Shown piece after piece: positions 1 through 9,546 of a DNA stretch of 64,000 nt; position 1 is the first letter of the stretch, and every line of letters starts with the position of its first letter. Origin of the DNA: Dakarella massiliensis (GTDB lineage: Bacteria; Pseudomonadota; Gammaproteobacteria; Burkholderiales; Burkholderiaceae_F). The translations under genes and the position numbers were made by a program. The notes under the pieces were generated by a model, which was not told the origin of the DNA, did no database searches, and worked only from the letters and a program-made list of their open reading frames with translations. Where the stretch lies: NCBI RefSeq assembly GCF_001182045.1, contig NZ_CVTY01000006.1:62001-126000 (forward strand), read 5' to 3'.

Positions 1-131
1 GCTGCGGCTGAACAGGCGGAATGAGTCATGGTCTTTCAGCTGAAGAACGCCGATCTGTAAACCGCGGCCAGGTGTGGGTCGGAAGACATTCCGGAATGAG
101 CCGCTCTTTGGCTGGAAGACTGATAAACGTA
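1..131. other. Window-edge sequence without an assignable gene
   Basis: No convincing gene can be assigned here. Plus-strand frame 1 is open from the window edge to a TGA at 22-24 and frame 2 to a TGA at 41-43, so the tail of a plus-strand gene entering from the left is possible. Too little is visible to identify it. Confidence 0.3.
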
Positions 132-172
132 AAAAGGAGGCATCAAACGAAATAACCAATGTGCCTCCTTTT
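132..172 (-). terminator. Rho-independent terminator of autotransporter A
   Basis: An 11-bp perfect inverted repeat (132-142 with 162-172, arm AAAAGGAGGCA) flanks a 19-base loop. Read on the minus strand the stem ends in a T tract. It lies about 50 bases past the stop of the minus-strand autotransporter gene. Confidence 0.75.
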
Positions 173-224
173 CTGAAGGGGTATGGGCGTCCGGGAATCC
201 AGACGCCCTCACCCCTTGCCTAGG

Positions 225-3200
225 TCAGAAGAGCACCTTCGCCCCGATAAAGGCCCCGGCGTTCCAGTAGCTGTGAGAGCCAGCCTGGTAAAGCGCCGCA
301 CCCCAGAGGTTCACGTTCTTAGAGACCTTCCCTTCAATCCCGAACTTCACTTCGCCGAAGTTCCGGGCGCCCTCGATGTGATCTTTCACACCGTCGTAAA
401 CCACGCCGAAGTTCTTCGTGTCGTGGTACCAGTTGAGCGTCAGATAAGGCTTGATTGCGCGTCCCGTCTTCGGGTTCGTGAAAAGGTGATACGCGGTCGC
501 GCCGATACGGGTGCGGACGTTTCCGGCCCCGGTTCCCTGAACCGTGAAGTTCTCGGCGTCGACATGTTCATCGGCTCGGCCCCCCATGCGGATCACCTGA
601 GCCTGGAGCTGCAGGCGTGTGGCGTTCTGCGTGCCGCTCGCGCTCACCCAGTCCTTCAGCCCAAACGTGTACCCAGCTTCAAGAGACCCGGTCCAGCCTT
701 TCGAGTGGTAGCTTTCTTCCGCGGCGTTGCTCGGATTCACCTTATCCGTGAAGTGCTGATAGAGCACCCAGAGATCGGCGTACGGACCCGTCGCTTCCGG
801 TTTGTCATTCATGTAGGTCGCGTAGAACCCGGCTGAATAACCGGAGAGCTTGCCTTTCGATGTAGTCCCGATCTCACTCGAACGCGTCTTCGTGCTTTGA
901 TGCGCGTAGCCGCCCATGAGACCGACGTGGAACCGGTGGTCACCGGAACCGGGCCACGTGACGAGGTCACCGCCCACCTGCACGATGCCGTAGGTACCGC
1001 GGTTCGTCAGCTGATCGTCGTACATATTGGTGTGGTTCTTCCCGCCCTGCATCCGGATCCAGACGTTCCCGGACTTTTTCTGGGATTTCAGAGCGTCTGA
1101 GTACCGCGTTTCGCCCAGGCGGTCGTAAAGCGACATTGTGAAGAGCGTGTTTGAACCATAGAGGTTCGCGGCGTAGCTTCCGAGCTCCGGCTTCACGATG
1201 TGCGTGTTCGGATCAGTGGGGTCGGTAGCCGGCAGAATATCCGGCAGCGGATCATCCCCGTTTGCCGAGTTATTGGACGGATCGTCAGACGGATTGTCCG
1301 CGGGATCGTCATTGGCATGCGGAAGAACAACCGCCGGCGCGTTCGGGTCTCGCTGGCTCGTGAGGTACCAGTCGTTGCCGACCTTCCTCAGGTCATAGAT
1401 ATAAGCGCCGGCCGTGAGGCGGTTCGAGTCCGGCTTCGTGAAGACCGCGTCAGACGTTCCCGCCACCTGGACCACCTTGATGCCTTCAATCGTCTTGCTG
1501 CCGTAGCCTGACACCTTCGTGAACACGAGGTTCGCGGTGCCGGACGTGTTCCCGTTCACGACGATCTTGTCGTGCGGCGAGGTGTCGCCCTGAAGCACCG
1601 TGCTCATGTTCACGGTGCCGCCGTCAGCCGAATAATCGCCGTCGATCGTGAGCGTTGTACCCGTGAAGCCCGTTGAGGGCGCTGCCGGGAAATTGATCGT
1701 CCCGGAAGACTGCTTGAGACTCGTGACTTCGGAATTCGCGGCGATATTCCACACCGCGGACGCGTCCGTGAATTCCAGATCCGTCGTGCCGCCTGAGATC
1801 GTCGATGTGCCGTTCCAGGTGCCGCCGAGCTGAGTCGTCACCGCGGCGCTGTCGGACGATGTGAGGCCCCCGTTCACCGTGGTGCCGGGATAAAACACTT
1901 CCGTCACTTTGGTGCCGGTGCCAGTGGCCGTCACATCACCATTCAGGGTCGCGGTGTCCCCGAGATAAATCATGGACTGAGCGCCGGCCGAAGTATCAAT
2001 ATTCCCGGTCGTCACGGTTTCGCCGGCCGCGACGTAGTAGAGGAGCGACGTATCATCTTTCGCGGTGATGTCCCCCTTCACCTGCACCGAGCCTGAGAAG
2101 GAAAGCGATCCCCAGGCCCCGCCTGAGATATCCACGTTTCCGGTGTAAGACCCTGTGCCGGTTCCGATCACGCTATAAAGGGACGGCGTAACGTCGGACG
2201 CCTTGCCGCTCACCGTGGCATTCCCTGTCATGGTCGAGGCGTCGCCAAAGGTTGCGTTAACATGACCGCCCGCCTCAGCCTTCGAGTCCCCGGTGAAAGC
2301 GCTGTTACCGGTCATACTCAGCGCAATGACGCTCTTATCCATATCGTCACTGACACCGGCATCCTTGTCTATCACGCCCGTTGCGTACAGATTGCCTTTA
2401 AAGGTCGAATTCCCGGCAAGTGACATCGAGGCGGAGGCTCCCTCGGTCGCCGTGATATTCGCGAGAGCGGAGGCTGTATCCTGCTCCTGAATCACAAGGT
2501 AGCTGTAGTTTCCGTCAATCGTCACTTCTGACGTCCCGCCGCTGAGCGACGTGTACGCCGCGTCGTCATGCAGCACGACATAGGTCGAGCTGTCACCGCT
2601 GGTGGCGATCTTATCGGCTTTCAGGTAAGAACCCGCGCCGGTTTCATAAATGCCGACACTGCTTCCATCATCATTGGTGACATCGCCGTTTACCCGAACA
2701 CGGGTCGCCATCTGAGAAGGATTAATGGCAACGCTGCTCGCATTCAATGCCTTGATAGACGCGCCATTCCCCTGATTGAGAACCTCGATGGGGCTATTCT
2801 GAGCCTGGATCGTGACCCCACCCTTCTGCGCAGCATAGATAGTGGGGATCTGATAATCGGGGTCTTCTGCGGGGCTGGAGTTATTGAGTACTTGAACTCC
2901 AGTGCCAGTCGCGTCAAGAGAGGTCAGAGCAACAGTGCCATTCACAGCAGCCACCGCTATAGTTTCAGGAGCACTGTTCTGAACCTTCACGCTACCGGCC
3001 TGAAGGGCAACTATTCCCTCCTGCGTAGCCATGACAGCGTAAGGGGTGCCTTCATTCGTGCTTTCAACGACAACACTGCCGCCCGCGCCGCCCTTCCCGG
3101 AGCCTAAAATATCCACTTCACCGCCGCCCGCGGTATAGATGGCGACGTCTTCAGAAGTAATCGTGGTCTTGGAAGCCCCCTCAATTTTCACTGTAGCGGA

Positions 3201-3722
3201 CGAATTATCCGTTTCGATACCGTATCCCGTCGTGGTAATCGAGGCTTCACCGCCATTAAGCGTGAGGAGAATGCCGCGGTCAATGGTCGCATCGTGTGTG
3301 CCAGCCTGGGCCTGAAGACCGATTCCTTTGGAATCTATGGTCAGATTGCCGCCGATCGTACCGTCGATATTGTTGTTAAACGCCGCCTGGAGCGCATGGG
3401 TTCTGTCTGTAATAGACACATCGCCTGACACCGCGAGATGAACGCCGCCGGTTGTCGGATCCTTCCATTCGGAAGTCCCCTGGGTAGAGCCTGTGCTGAT
3501 CGCGTCACCGTTCCGTTCGGCCGAACCGGTATGGCCTTCTGTTGTCGTATTGGAGACCGTGAGTGACTTGAGTGTCAGCGTAATGCCGGCTGACGGATCA
3601 ACATTATTTCCAGGCACCACAGGAACCTTTCCGACGATGGTTTCATCCGTGTCGTCCGTGTACGTGACGACCGCATCCTGATCGGGCTCATTGATGCTCG
3701 TCGTAATCCGATCGTAATTCAC
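225..3722 (-). CDS. Autotransporter A (type V secretion, passenger plus beta-barrel)
   Basis: This is a large surface autotransporter. About 850 residues form a Gly/Ser/Thr-rich passenger of short strand-like repeats (NGDVT, GNATV, GNVDI types), as expected for a beta-helix. A low-complexity Asp/Pro/Asn linker follows, then a C-terminal barrel of about 290 residues ending in Phe (GAFIGAKVLF), the usual outer-membrane autotransporter signature. The open frame starts at a GTG at 3722 with no signal peptide. A perfect leader lies directly upstream in another frame, from ATG 3817, so this frame is the 5'-truncated part of a gene of about 1197 codons. The barrel is closely similar to that of the broken autotransporter at 5275-8782. 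Adhesion or interaction with host or neighbouring cells is family knowledge; the ligand is unknown. Confidence 0.85.
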   Translation of the reverse strand: MNYDRITTSINEPDQDAVVTYTDDTDETIVGKVPVVPGNNVDPSAGITLTLKSLTVSNTTTEGHTGSAERNGDAISTGSTQGTSEWKDPTTGGVHLAVSGDVSITDRTHALQAAFNNNIDGTIGGNLTIDSKGIGLQAQAGTHDATIDRGILLTLNGGEASITTTGYGIETDNSSATVKIEGASKTTITSEDVAIYTAGGGEVDILGSGKGGAGGSVVVESTNEGTPYAVMATQEGIVALQAGSVKVQNSAPETIAVAAVNGTVALTSLDATGTGVQVLNNSSPAEDPDYQIPTIYAAQKGGVTIQAQNSPIEVLNQGNGASIKALNASSVAINPSQMATRVRVNGDVTNDDGSSVGIYETGAGSYLKADKIATSGDSSTYVVLHDDAAYTSLSGGTSEVTIDGNYSYLVIQEQDTASALANITATEGASASMSLAGNSTFKGNLYATGVIDKDAGVSDDMDKSVIALSMTGNSAFTGDSKAEAGGHVNATFGDASTMTGNATVSGKASDVTPSLYSVIGTGTGSYTGNVDISGGAWGSLSFSGSVQVKGDITAKDDTSLLYYVAAGETVTTGNIDTSAGAQSMIYLGDTATLNGDVTATGTGTKVTEVFYPGTTVNGGLTSSDSAAVTTQLGGTWNGTSTISGGTTDLEFTDASAVWNIAANSEVTSLKQSSGTINFPAAPSTGFTGTTLTIDGDYSADGGTVNMSTVLQGDTSPHDKIVVNGNTSGTANLVFTKVSGYGSKTIEGIKVVQVAGTSDAVFTKPDSNRLTAGAYIYDLRKVGNDWYLTSQRDPNAPAVVLPHANDDPADNPSDDPSNNSANGDDPLPDILPATDPTDPNTHIVKPELGSYAANLYGSNTLFTMSLYDRLGETRYSDALKSQKKSGNVWIRMQGGKNHTNMYDDQLTNRGTYGIVQVGGDLVTWPGSGDHRFHVGLMGGYAHQSTKTRSSEIGTTSKGKLSGYSAGFYATYMNDKPEATGPYADLWVLYQHFTDKVNPSNAAEESYHSKGWTGSLEAGYTFGLKDWVSASGTQNATRLQLQAQVIRMGGRADEHVDAENFTVQGTGAGNVRTRIGATAYHLFTNPKTGRAIKPYLTLNWYHDTKNFGVVYDGVKDHIEGARNFGEVKFGIEGKVSKNVNLWGAALYQAGSHSYWNAGAFIGAKVLF

Positions 3723-3817
3723 CTGATCCGCGGCCGCCGCGCCTGAAGCGCGAGGAGCGCCGCAGCAACGGCAAGCGCGACTGCCTGTCTTCTTGCGTAC
3801 GGTTTCTGCTCTGTCAT
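3723..3817 (-). pseudogene. Out-of-frame signal-peptide leader of autotransporter A
   Basis: ATG at 3817, preceded by an AGAGAGG ribosome site, starts MTEQKPYARRQAVAL followed by an Ala/Leu-rich hydrophobic stretch, which is a good Sec leader. The frame then runs into TGA near 3720. Adding one T to the TT at 3746-3747 turns the sequence into ...ALSGAAAADQVNYDR, which joins exactly into the passenger frame. A -1 change in the leader is therefore visible. It could be a true inactivating mutation, a switchable site or a sequence error. Confidence 0.75.
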
Positions 3818-4134
3818 GGTTTGCCTCTCTTATAAGTAAGGATCGGTTCTGTCGGAACCTGATCCGATTTCTGTTCCCGTGCCGGTTAACCGCGCTGACA
3901 CCGGGAAATGGTTAAAAGGCCTGCAAGTCAGTCAATCCGCCCCGCGCGAGGGACTCTCAGAACCCCGATCCGCGAAACATGGCGTTCTGCGGAATGTTCG
4001 GAATTCTTAAAGATCCAAGGCGCGTAAAAATTGCGTAAATAATTACAAATTTCAATTCGATATTATCAAATAGCACACTATTTGTAATATCATGTAAGGC
4101 TTTTTGGGTAGTTAACCCCATTAATTTGTTGCTT
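3818..4134. other. AT-rich intergenic region upstream of autotransporter A
   Basis: About 320 bases, clearly AT-richer than the neighbouring genes, especially 4010-4130. It is the presumed promoter region of the minus-strand autotransporter. I see no convincing gene and no unambiguous promoter boxes. Confidence 0.4.
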
Positions 4135-4518
4135 TTACGCTACAGATTGAGACAACTGAAGAAAAACGCTCCCAAAACCCTTAGTGACAAATACGTAGTG
4201 AAAAGACCCACTGCGGGTATTTTTCTGCCATGAGGATTGGGAAAGACCGCCGGTTCTGAGGCTTCTTCGGCTGAAAAGCCTTGGAGACCTGAGGCGGAAA
4301 CGGGATTTCGCCGCGATGTAGGTGCCGAAAGTCCGGGCACCAGGGCGAAGGGAGGAAAGGATGGAGGCGGGGCTGCCGCCTGAGATCAGCGACGCAGCAT
4401 CGACTGTGTCAGCATGGATCTCATGGAACCCGGTGAGCCGGGTGGAGCCTGAAGCCGCCGCGTGACGCGCGGCAGCGGCTGTCGTTTGAGACAGTCTGAT
4501 GGTATCTGTGTGTCTCAT
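4135..4518 (-). pseudogene. Decayed autotransporter leader remnant
   Basis: The frame starts MRHTDTIRLSQTTAAAA, almost the same start as autotransporter B (MRHTETVRLSGKAVTAAV), but then loses the hydrophobic core and continues as unrecognisable Arg/Ser-rich sequence for about 100 residues. The simplest reading is a 5' remnant of a third member of the autotransporter family, with leader and promoter kept and the body deleted. I do not claim that it makes a functional protein. Confidence 0.35.
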
Positions 4519-5194
4519 GGTTTTCTCGTTCTTCTCGTTCTTTTTATCTATCTGGCTTTGTTTTTCATGAACGCTGACACCTTCTGACAGCCTCCCTCCG
4601 GTCCGCGTTCCGAAGGGGTGATTTTTGCTTCACAAATTTTGAAATCTGCCATTATTCTTGACAATATTTCATAACCGCGAGCGGTGTCAGTAACACTGAA
4701 AATAAAACCTTCTTTTATTGCATTATTTTCAAAATATTCCAATTTTTCAATACCAGACGCCTATTTATGGTATTAGCCCTTACTGCATGAAGATTTCGAA
4801 AAACTTTTATTTGTGTTTCACAAACGATAAGAGTTGACAGAAGTTAACGTGACAAGTTGACAATAATTTGTGAAAACAGCGGATACCTGAAATCATTTCC
4901 CCGTGAGTTTCATCATTCGTTCAAAACCTAAGTCTTACGGGGGAGATTGAGAGTTCTCCGCACGCCGCGCTGAACGGCGGTTCCAGTCACACCGCGGCGG
5001 AAATTCAGGAAGGCGAAGTTAACAGCTGCCCCGCTTTTCCGTAATCCCGGAAAACCTGAAATCGGCGCTCTCTAAAAAAGCGGAAATCAGACTGAATCTA
5101 TCGTTATCCGTCGGCAAAAGATCGGAAAAGGGAATAAAAATCCGATTTATCTCTTCTTCCTCTCTCAAAAACTCTGAGACATCGCCGATACAAA
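4519..5194. other. Long intergenic region between autotransporter loci
   Basis: About 675 bases with no supported gene. A small open frame at 4548-4742 on the minus strand has no recognisable features. On the plus strand near 4830-4870 there are two TTGACA motifs about 24 bases apart with AT-rich flanks. A related arrangement, read on the minus strand, lies upstream of autotransporter B (about 9075-9105), so shared regulation of this family is possible. Confidence 0.35.
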
Positions 5195-5228
5195 AACACC
5201 GCGGGGAAAATCAGACCCCCGCGGTGTT
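5195..5228 (-). terminator. Rho-independent terminator of autotransporter B
   Basis: A 12-bp perfect stem (AACACCGCGGGG, 5195-5206, with 5217-5228) and a short A-rich loop. The minus strand continues into TTTTTG. It lies about 45 bases past the stop of autotransporter B. Confidence 0.85.
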
Positions 5229-5274
5229 CATGTGACGCTTCCCTGAAGCCTCGGAACGACTTCAGACCTCAGTC

Positions 5275-8200
5275 TCAGAAGAGCACCTTCGCGCCGATAA
5301 AGGCTCCGAGGTTCCGGAAGCTGTGGCTTCCCTGCTGGTAGGCGGCAGCGCCCCAGAGGTTCACGTGCTTCGTGACCTTCCCCTCGACCCCAAGCTTCAC
5401 TTCGCCGAAGTTCCGGTTTCCTTCGATCCGATCCTTCACGCCGTCGTACACCACACCGAAACTCTTCGTGTCGTGGTACCAGTTGAGGCCGATAAAGGGT
5501 TTGATTGCCCGACCGGTCTTTTCGTTCGTGAAGAGGTGATAGACCGTGGCGCCGACGCGGGAGCGGACGTTCCCGGCTCCGGTGCCGGCCACCGTGAAGT
5601 TCTCGGCATCCACGTGCTGATCAGCCCTGACACCCATGCGGATCACCTGAGCCTGGAGCTGCAGACGCGTCGCGTTCACCGTGCCATCCGCGCTCACCCA
5701 ATCCTTCAGCCCAAACGTGTAGCCCGCTTCAATGGATCCGGTGAAGCCCTTCGAGTCGTAGGACTCCTCAACACTATTGCTCGGATCGACCTTGTTCTTG
5801 AACTTCTGCCACATGAGCCAGGTGTCAACGTACGGACCGGTGCCCGCCGGAGCGGCGTTCATGTAGGTCGCGTAGAGACCGGCGGAGTAGCCGGAGACTT
5901 TGCCTTTCGACGTCACCCCGACTTCAGAGGACCGGGTCTTTTCACTCTGATGGGCGTAACCCATCATGAGACCCGCATGGAACCGGTGGTCGCCGGAGCC
6001 AGCCCAGGAGACAACGTCGCCGCCTACCTGCACGAGACCCCAGTCACCGCGGTTCGTGAGCTGGTCATCCATCATCTTCGTGTGCGTCTTTCCGCCCGCT
6101 GTCCGGATTCAGATGTTCCCGGAATGCTTCTGGCTCTTCAGCGCGTCCGAGTACCGCGTTTCACCCAGACGGTCGTTGAGCGTCATAGTGAAAAGCGTGT
6201 TCGACGCGAGGAGGTTCGCGGCGTAGCTCCCGAGCTCCGGCTTCACAATGTGAGCGGTCGGATCGGTGGGATCCGTGGGCAGCAGGATATCCGGCTGCTC
6301 TGGCGTATCCGGGTTATCCGGCGTGTCCGGAGTATCCGGAACGACAGGAAGCGGCGCGTCCGGGTCACGCTGACTCGTGAGGTACCAGTCTTTCCCGACT
6401 TTCTTCAGGTCATAGATATAAGCACCTGCGGTGAGGCGGTTCGAGTCCGGTTTCGTAAACACGGCGTCTGATGCGCCCTCCACCTGAACCACCTTGATGC
6501 CTTCAATCGTTTCACTTCCGTAACCCGAGACCTTCGTAAAGGTGATCGTCGCGGTGCCGGTCGCGTCCCCCTTGATATCAAGTTCATCATGCGCCGAGGT
6601 ATCCCCCTGCAGGACGGTGCTCATATTGATCGCGCCGCCATCAGACGAATAATTCCCGTCCACGGTCACCGTGGTGCCGGTGAAGCCTGAGGCCGCGGCC
6701 GGGAAATTCACGGTGCCCGCGCCCTGGGTGAAATTCGTGAGTTCAGAGTCGCGCGTGACATTCCACACCGCGTTCGCGTCTATGAATGTGACATCTGTCG
6801 TGCCGCCGGAAACGGTCGACGCGCCGTTCCATCTGCCATTCATCGAGGCCGTGATCGAGCCGCCGCTTTCAGACACGAAGTCACCATTCAGAGTAGGAAA
6901 CTGGGCGTCCTGGCCAGAGAGGTAATAAGTCACCTTGCCGCCCGACACCGCGTAAACGTTACCGTTTTCCACGGATTTTTGCATGATTAGGCCGGTCATC
7001 GTACCGCTGTTCGACGCGGTGAGGTCACCATTGATGACTGCGTTCGCCCCACTGCCAACCATCGTTACTGAGGGCGTCCCGTCGAGTTTCCCCACGCCGT
7101 CCGACACCACGTTACCCGTAAGGGTACCGTCGTCCATGACGTAAACCGTGTTCTTCGCGCCCTCTTTCGTGTACTGATTGCCGTTGACCTGGCCATGTCC
7201 GTTGATATACGTGTACGACTCCGAGGGGATTCTTGTGTCGTAAGCAAAGCCTTCCCCCGTGATGGTGGTATCGCCATTCCGGATACCATAGTCATCTGAA
7301 TGGAAACCGCCCACAGCGCCGTTCGAGACAACGCCATCCGCGTTGATCGTGGAGTGGCCCATTGCGATCATTGAGAGGATGCTTCCGACCCCATCCGCAG
7401 CCGCCTGGGTGTTCCCCGTGCCATCGCGGTTCGACCACGTGCTCGTTCCGAAGGTCTCAATGTCAGAGATACTTCCGTTCGTAAGCTTCAGCGTATCGGC
7501 ATGGACAAAACCATCGCCGCCGATGGTAAGGCAGATCTGAGAGCCGTTATCCACGAAGATATTGCCGGTAATCTGCGCCGGGATCCCGTTTCCCATCTGC
7601 ATCATAATAGCGCCGTGGTTCTTGATATCCATCACGGTGCCTGCAGCATCCTGATTCTCAATAATGACCGGAGCGCCGTAAGTAATTAGATCCATGACCG
7701 CCACTCTCGCGCCGGAGTCCTTCTGATCTTCCGTGAGTCCCACAACAAGGGTCGCGTTATCCGCCGACTTATTCCGGATCGTGATGCCGCCCGCATTACC
7801 ATCGGCGGAGATCGTCATGTGATCGCTTCCCCGATGATTCACCACTGCGGAGCCCGACCCGGTATTCTCAATCGTGACGGAATCAGCCCAGATATCGGTG
7901 CGGAGATTCACGCGGGCCGTGGTTTCAAACGCGGGGCCGACATCCACTGTCGCGGCGGATCCGCCGCTTTTCAGCGTAATGGTGCCGTCAGCCACCAGCG
8001 AGTCACCGTTCTCGTTCGGTCCCCGGACCGAGATCCGTCGCGCCGTTCACCGAGCGGAGCGCGCTGCCGGTTTCCGATGTAATCACGTAGTCGGATGCCC
8101 CGGAGAGGCTGACACTGCTATTCATACCTGACGCGTAAACCGCGTCCCCTGCCCCTTCGGCTTTAATTGTCGCTTTCCCGCCATTCAGCGCGAGATTCAC

Positions 8201-8782
8201 GGTCTGGGCGGTGTTCTCTCCGGCAGTGGCTTCTGTCACCGAAATAGCCTCTCCTCCAGTCGACTTCAGAATGAGATCGCCGCCGATCGATCCGGTGATT
8301 CCCGAGCGGTTTCCCGCGGAAATTGCCGCGGTTCTTGCGGTTACCGACAGATCCTTCGCGGTGGTCAGCGTGATGCTGGTGCCGGGGAAAGCCGGATTCG
8401 TCGCGATGCCGCCGCCGTTTTTGTCGTACGTCGTGTAAACCGGTTCCTGGGTTACCGTTCCGTCGGATCCTGTGACATCTTTCGTGCCGGTCTGGATCTG
8501 GACAGTTCCCGCGGTGGTCAGATTAACAACGGTGAGAGAGTTCACGTTCACCGTCAGCGCGTCCGCTGACCCCGGTTCTACCGGCGCATAGATGATGTCG
8601 GTATTTGCCGTATTGTCCGTATAGGTGACCGTGACATCAGCCGCTGAATTATCAAGCGTTGACGAAATTCGGGGGGGAGTTAAGGGTGCCGAGTTCGCGG
8701 CGGATGCCATCGCGAGCAGCGCGGCAGCCACAGCGGCAGTGACCGCCTTTCCTGACAGTCTGACGGTTTCTGTGTGTCTCAT
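5275..8782 (-). pseudogene. Autotransporter B, interrupted by one frameshift and one stop
   Basis: This is a paralogue of autotransporter A with the same architecture. It has a Sec signal peptide (ATG 8782, MRHTETVRLSG... cleaved near ANSA/APL), a Thr/Gly/Asn-rich beta-helix passenger, a Pro/Asp/Thr linker of repeated PDTPD units and a C-terminal barrel ending GAKVLF. Two lesions interrupt it. At 8021-8024 a GGGG run puts the first 250 or so codons out of frame; removing one G restores ...DLGPGPNENGDSLVADG. At 6109-6111 a TGA stands where autotransporter A has TGG (GNVWIR versus GNI*IR) at the start of the barrel. The barrel and passenger are otherwise fully open, so the lesions look recent, or are sequence errors. 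With one base removed the gene is 1169 codons including the terminal stop, close to autotransporter A. Confidence 0.85.
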
Positions 8783-9431
8783 GGTTTCCTCGTTCTTATG
8801 GATTAAATGGTTTTGACTCTTCAAACTTCTGCCCTTCCTGCCCGGTTCCTTCCAGCTGTGTGATTCTGGAAGCACGCGCACCTCACATATTGAATTCCTG
8901 TCAACCTCGTCTGCGGTTGATTGACAAATCAAGAAGGGTAAAGATCACGTAAATAACGTTATCCTTCTGAAATTATTTTCCGCATATGCTGATTTTGCAA
9001 AGTTTTAAGAAGATTTTTTGCGCATAAACAACACTACTTTTTTATTGATTTTTATTTTCTGTGTTAGATAAAAACATCTGTCAACCAAAGTCAACTTAAC
9101 AACTTATCAGGTTATGGAAAGCGATTTGTTCATGGTTAGATTTAACTGGTTGATGAAATTGAAAGCCGGCAGACTACGCCTTATAGATAAGGCGAATCAT
9201 TCCTATTACGGACTCGGATCCCCGTAATGAATTCAGCAAGAACGGAAATGCGGTTTCCCAATCAACTTCACGCAACCCGACCCTCTGAAACGTAGAGAAA
9301 TGCGCCTGCAGAGCTGCCCGATCCCGCACAAAAAATAGAAAACGGTTTTTTAAGTCCGGATTTAATAACGGCAAAGCGAGAGGAAAGAAACGGGAGCTGA
9401 AACCCGCTTCCCTCCCCCCGGCACAAAAAAA
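8783..9431. other. Intergenic region upstream of autotransporter B
   Basis: About 650 bases, AT-rich from 8940 to 9170. It is the presumed regulatory region of autotransporter B. On the minus strand near 9075-9105 there are two TTGAC motifs (TTGACT then TTGACA) about 10 bases apart, either of which could be a -35 box. A 66-codon frame at 9174-9374 has no recognisable features and is not called. Confidence 0.35.
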
Positions 9432-9451
9432 GCCGGAGCTTAGGCTCCGGC
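9432..9451 (-). terminator. Rho-independent terminator after dcuC
   Basis: An 8-bp perfect stem GCCGGAGC/GCTCCGGC with a TTAG loop. On the minus strand it is followed by seven T. It lies about 95 bases past the stop of the DcuC gene. Confidence 0.85.
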
Positions 9452-9546
9452 AGGAAGAGAAAAGGAAGCGGATTCCGACTTCAGAAAAGTTGCATTTCCA
9501 GGGAATCCCCTTCTGACTCCAAAGGTTCTGGATGGTGTTCTGATCC

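Noticed and set aside
1415..1430. GGTTCGAGTCC, a T-loop-like motif (also near 6438)
   Set aside because: Both lie at the same codons of the two autotransporter paralogues and no tRNA cloverleaf can be formed around them.
4548..4742. 64-codon minus-strand frame in the AT-rich gap
   Set aside because: No ribosome site or recognisable motif; base composition is like the intergenic surroundings.
9174..9374. 66-codon minus-strand frame
   Set aside because: No ribosome site, no family features, and it lies between a regulatory region and a terminator.
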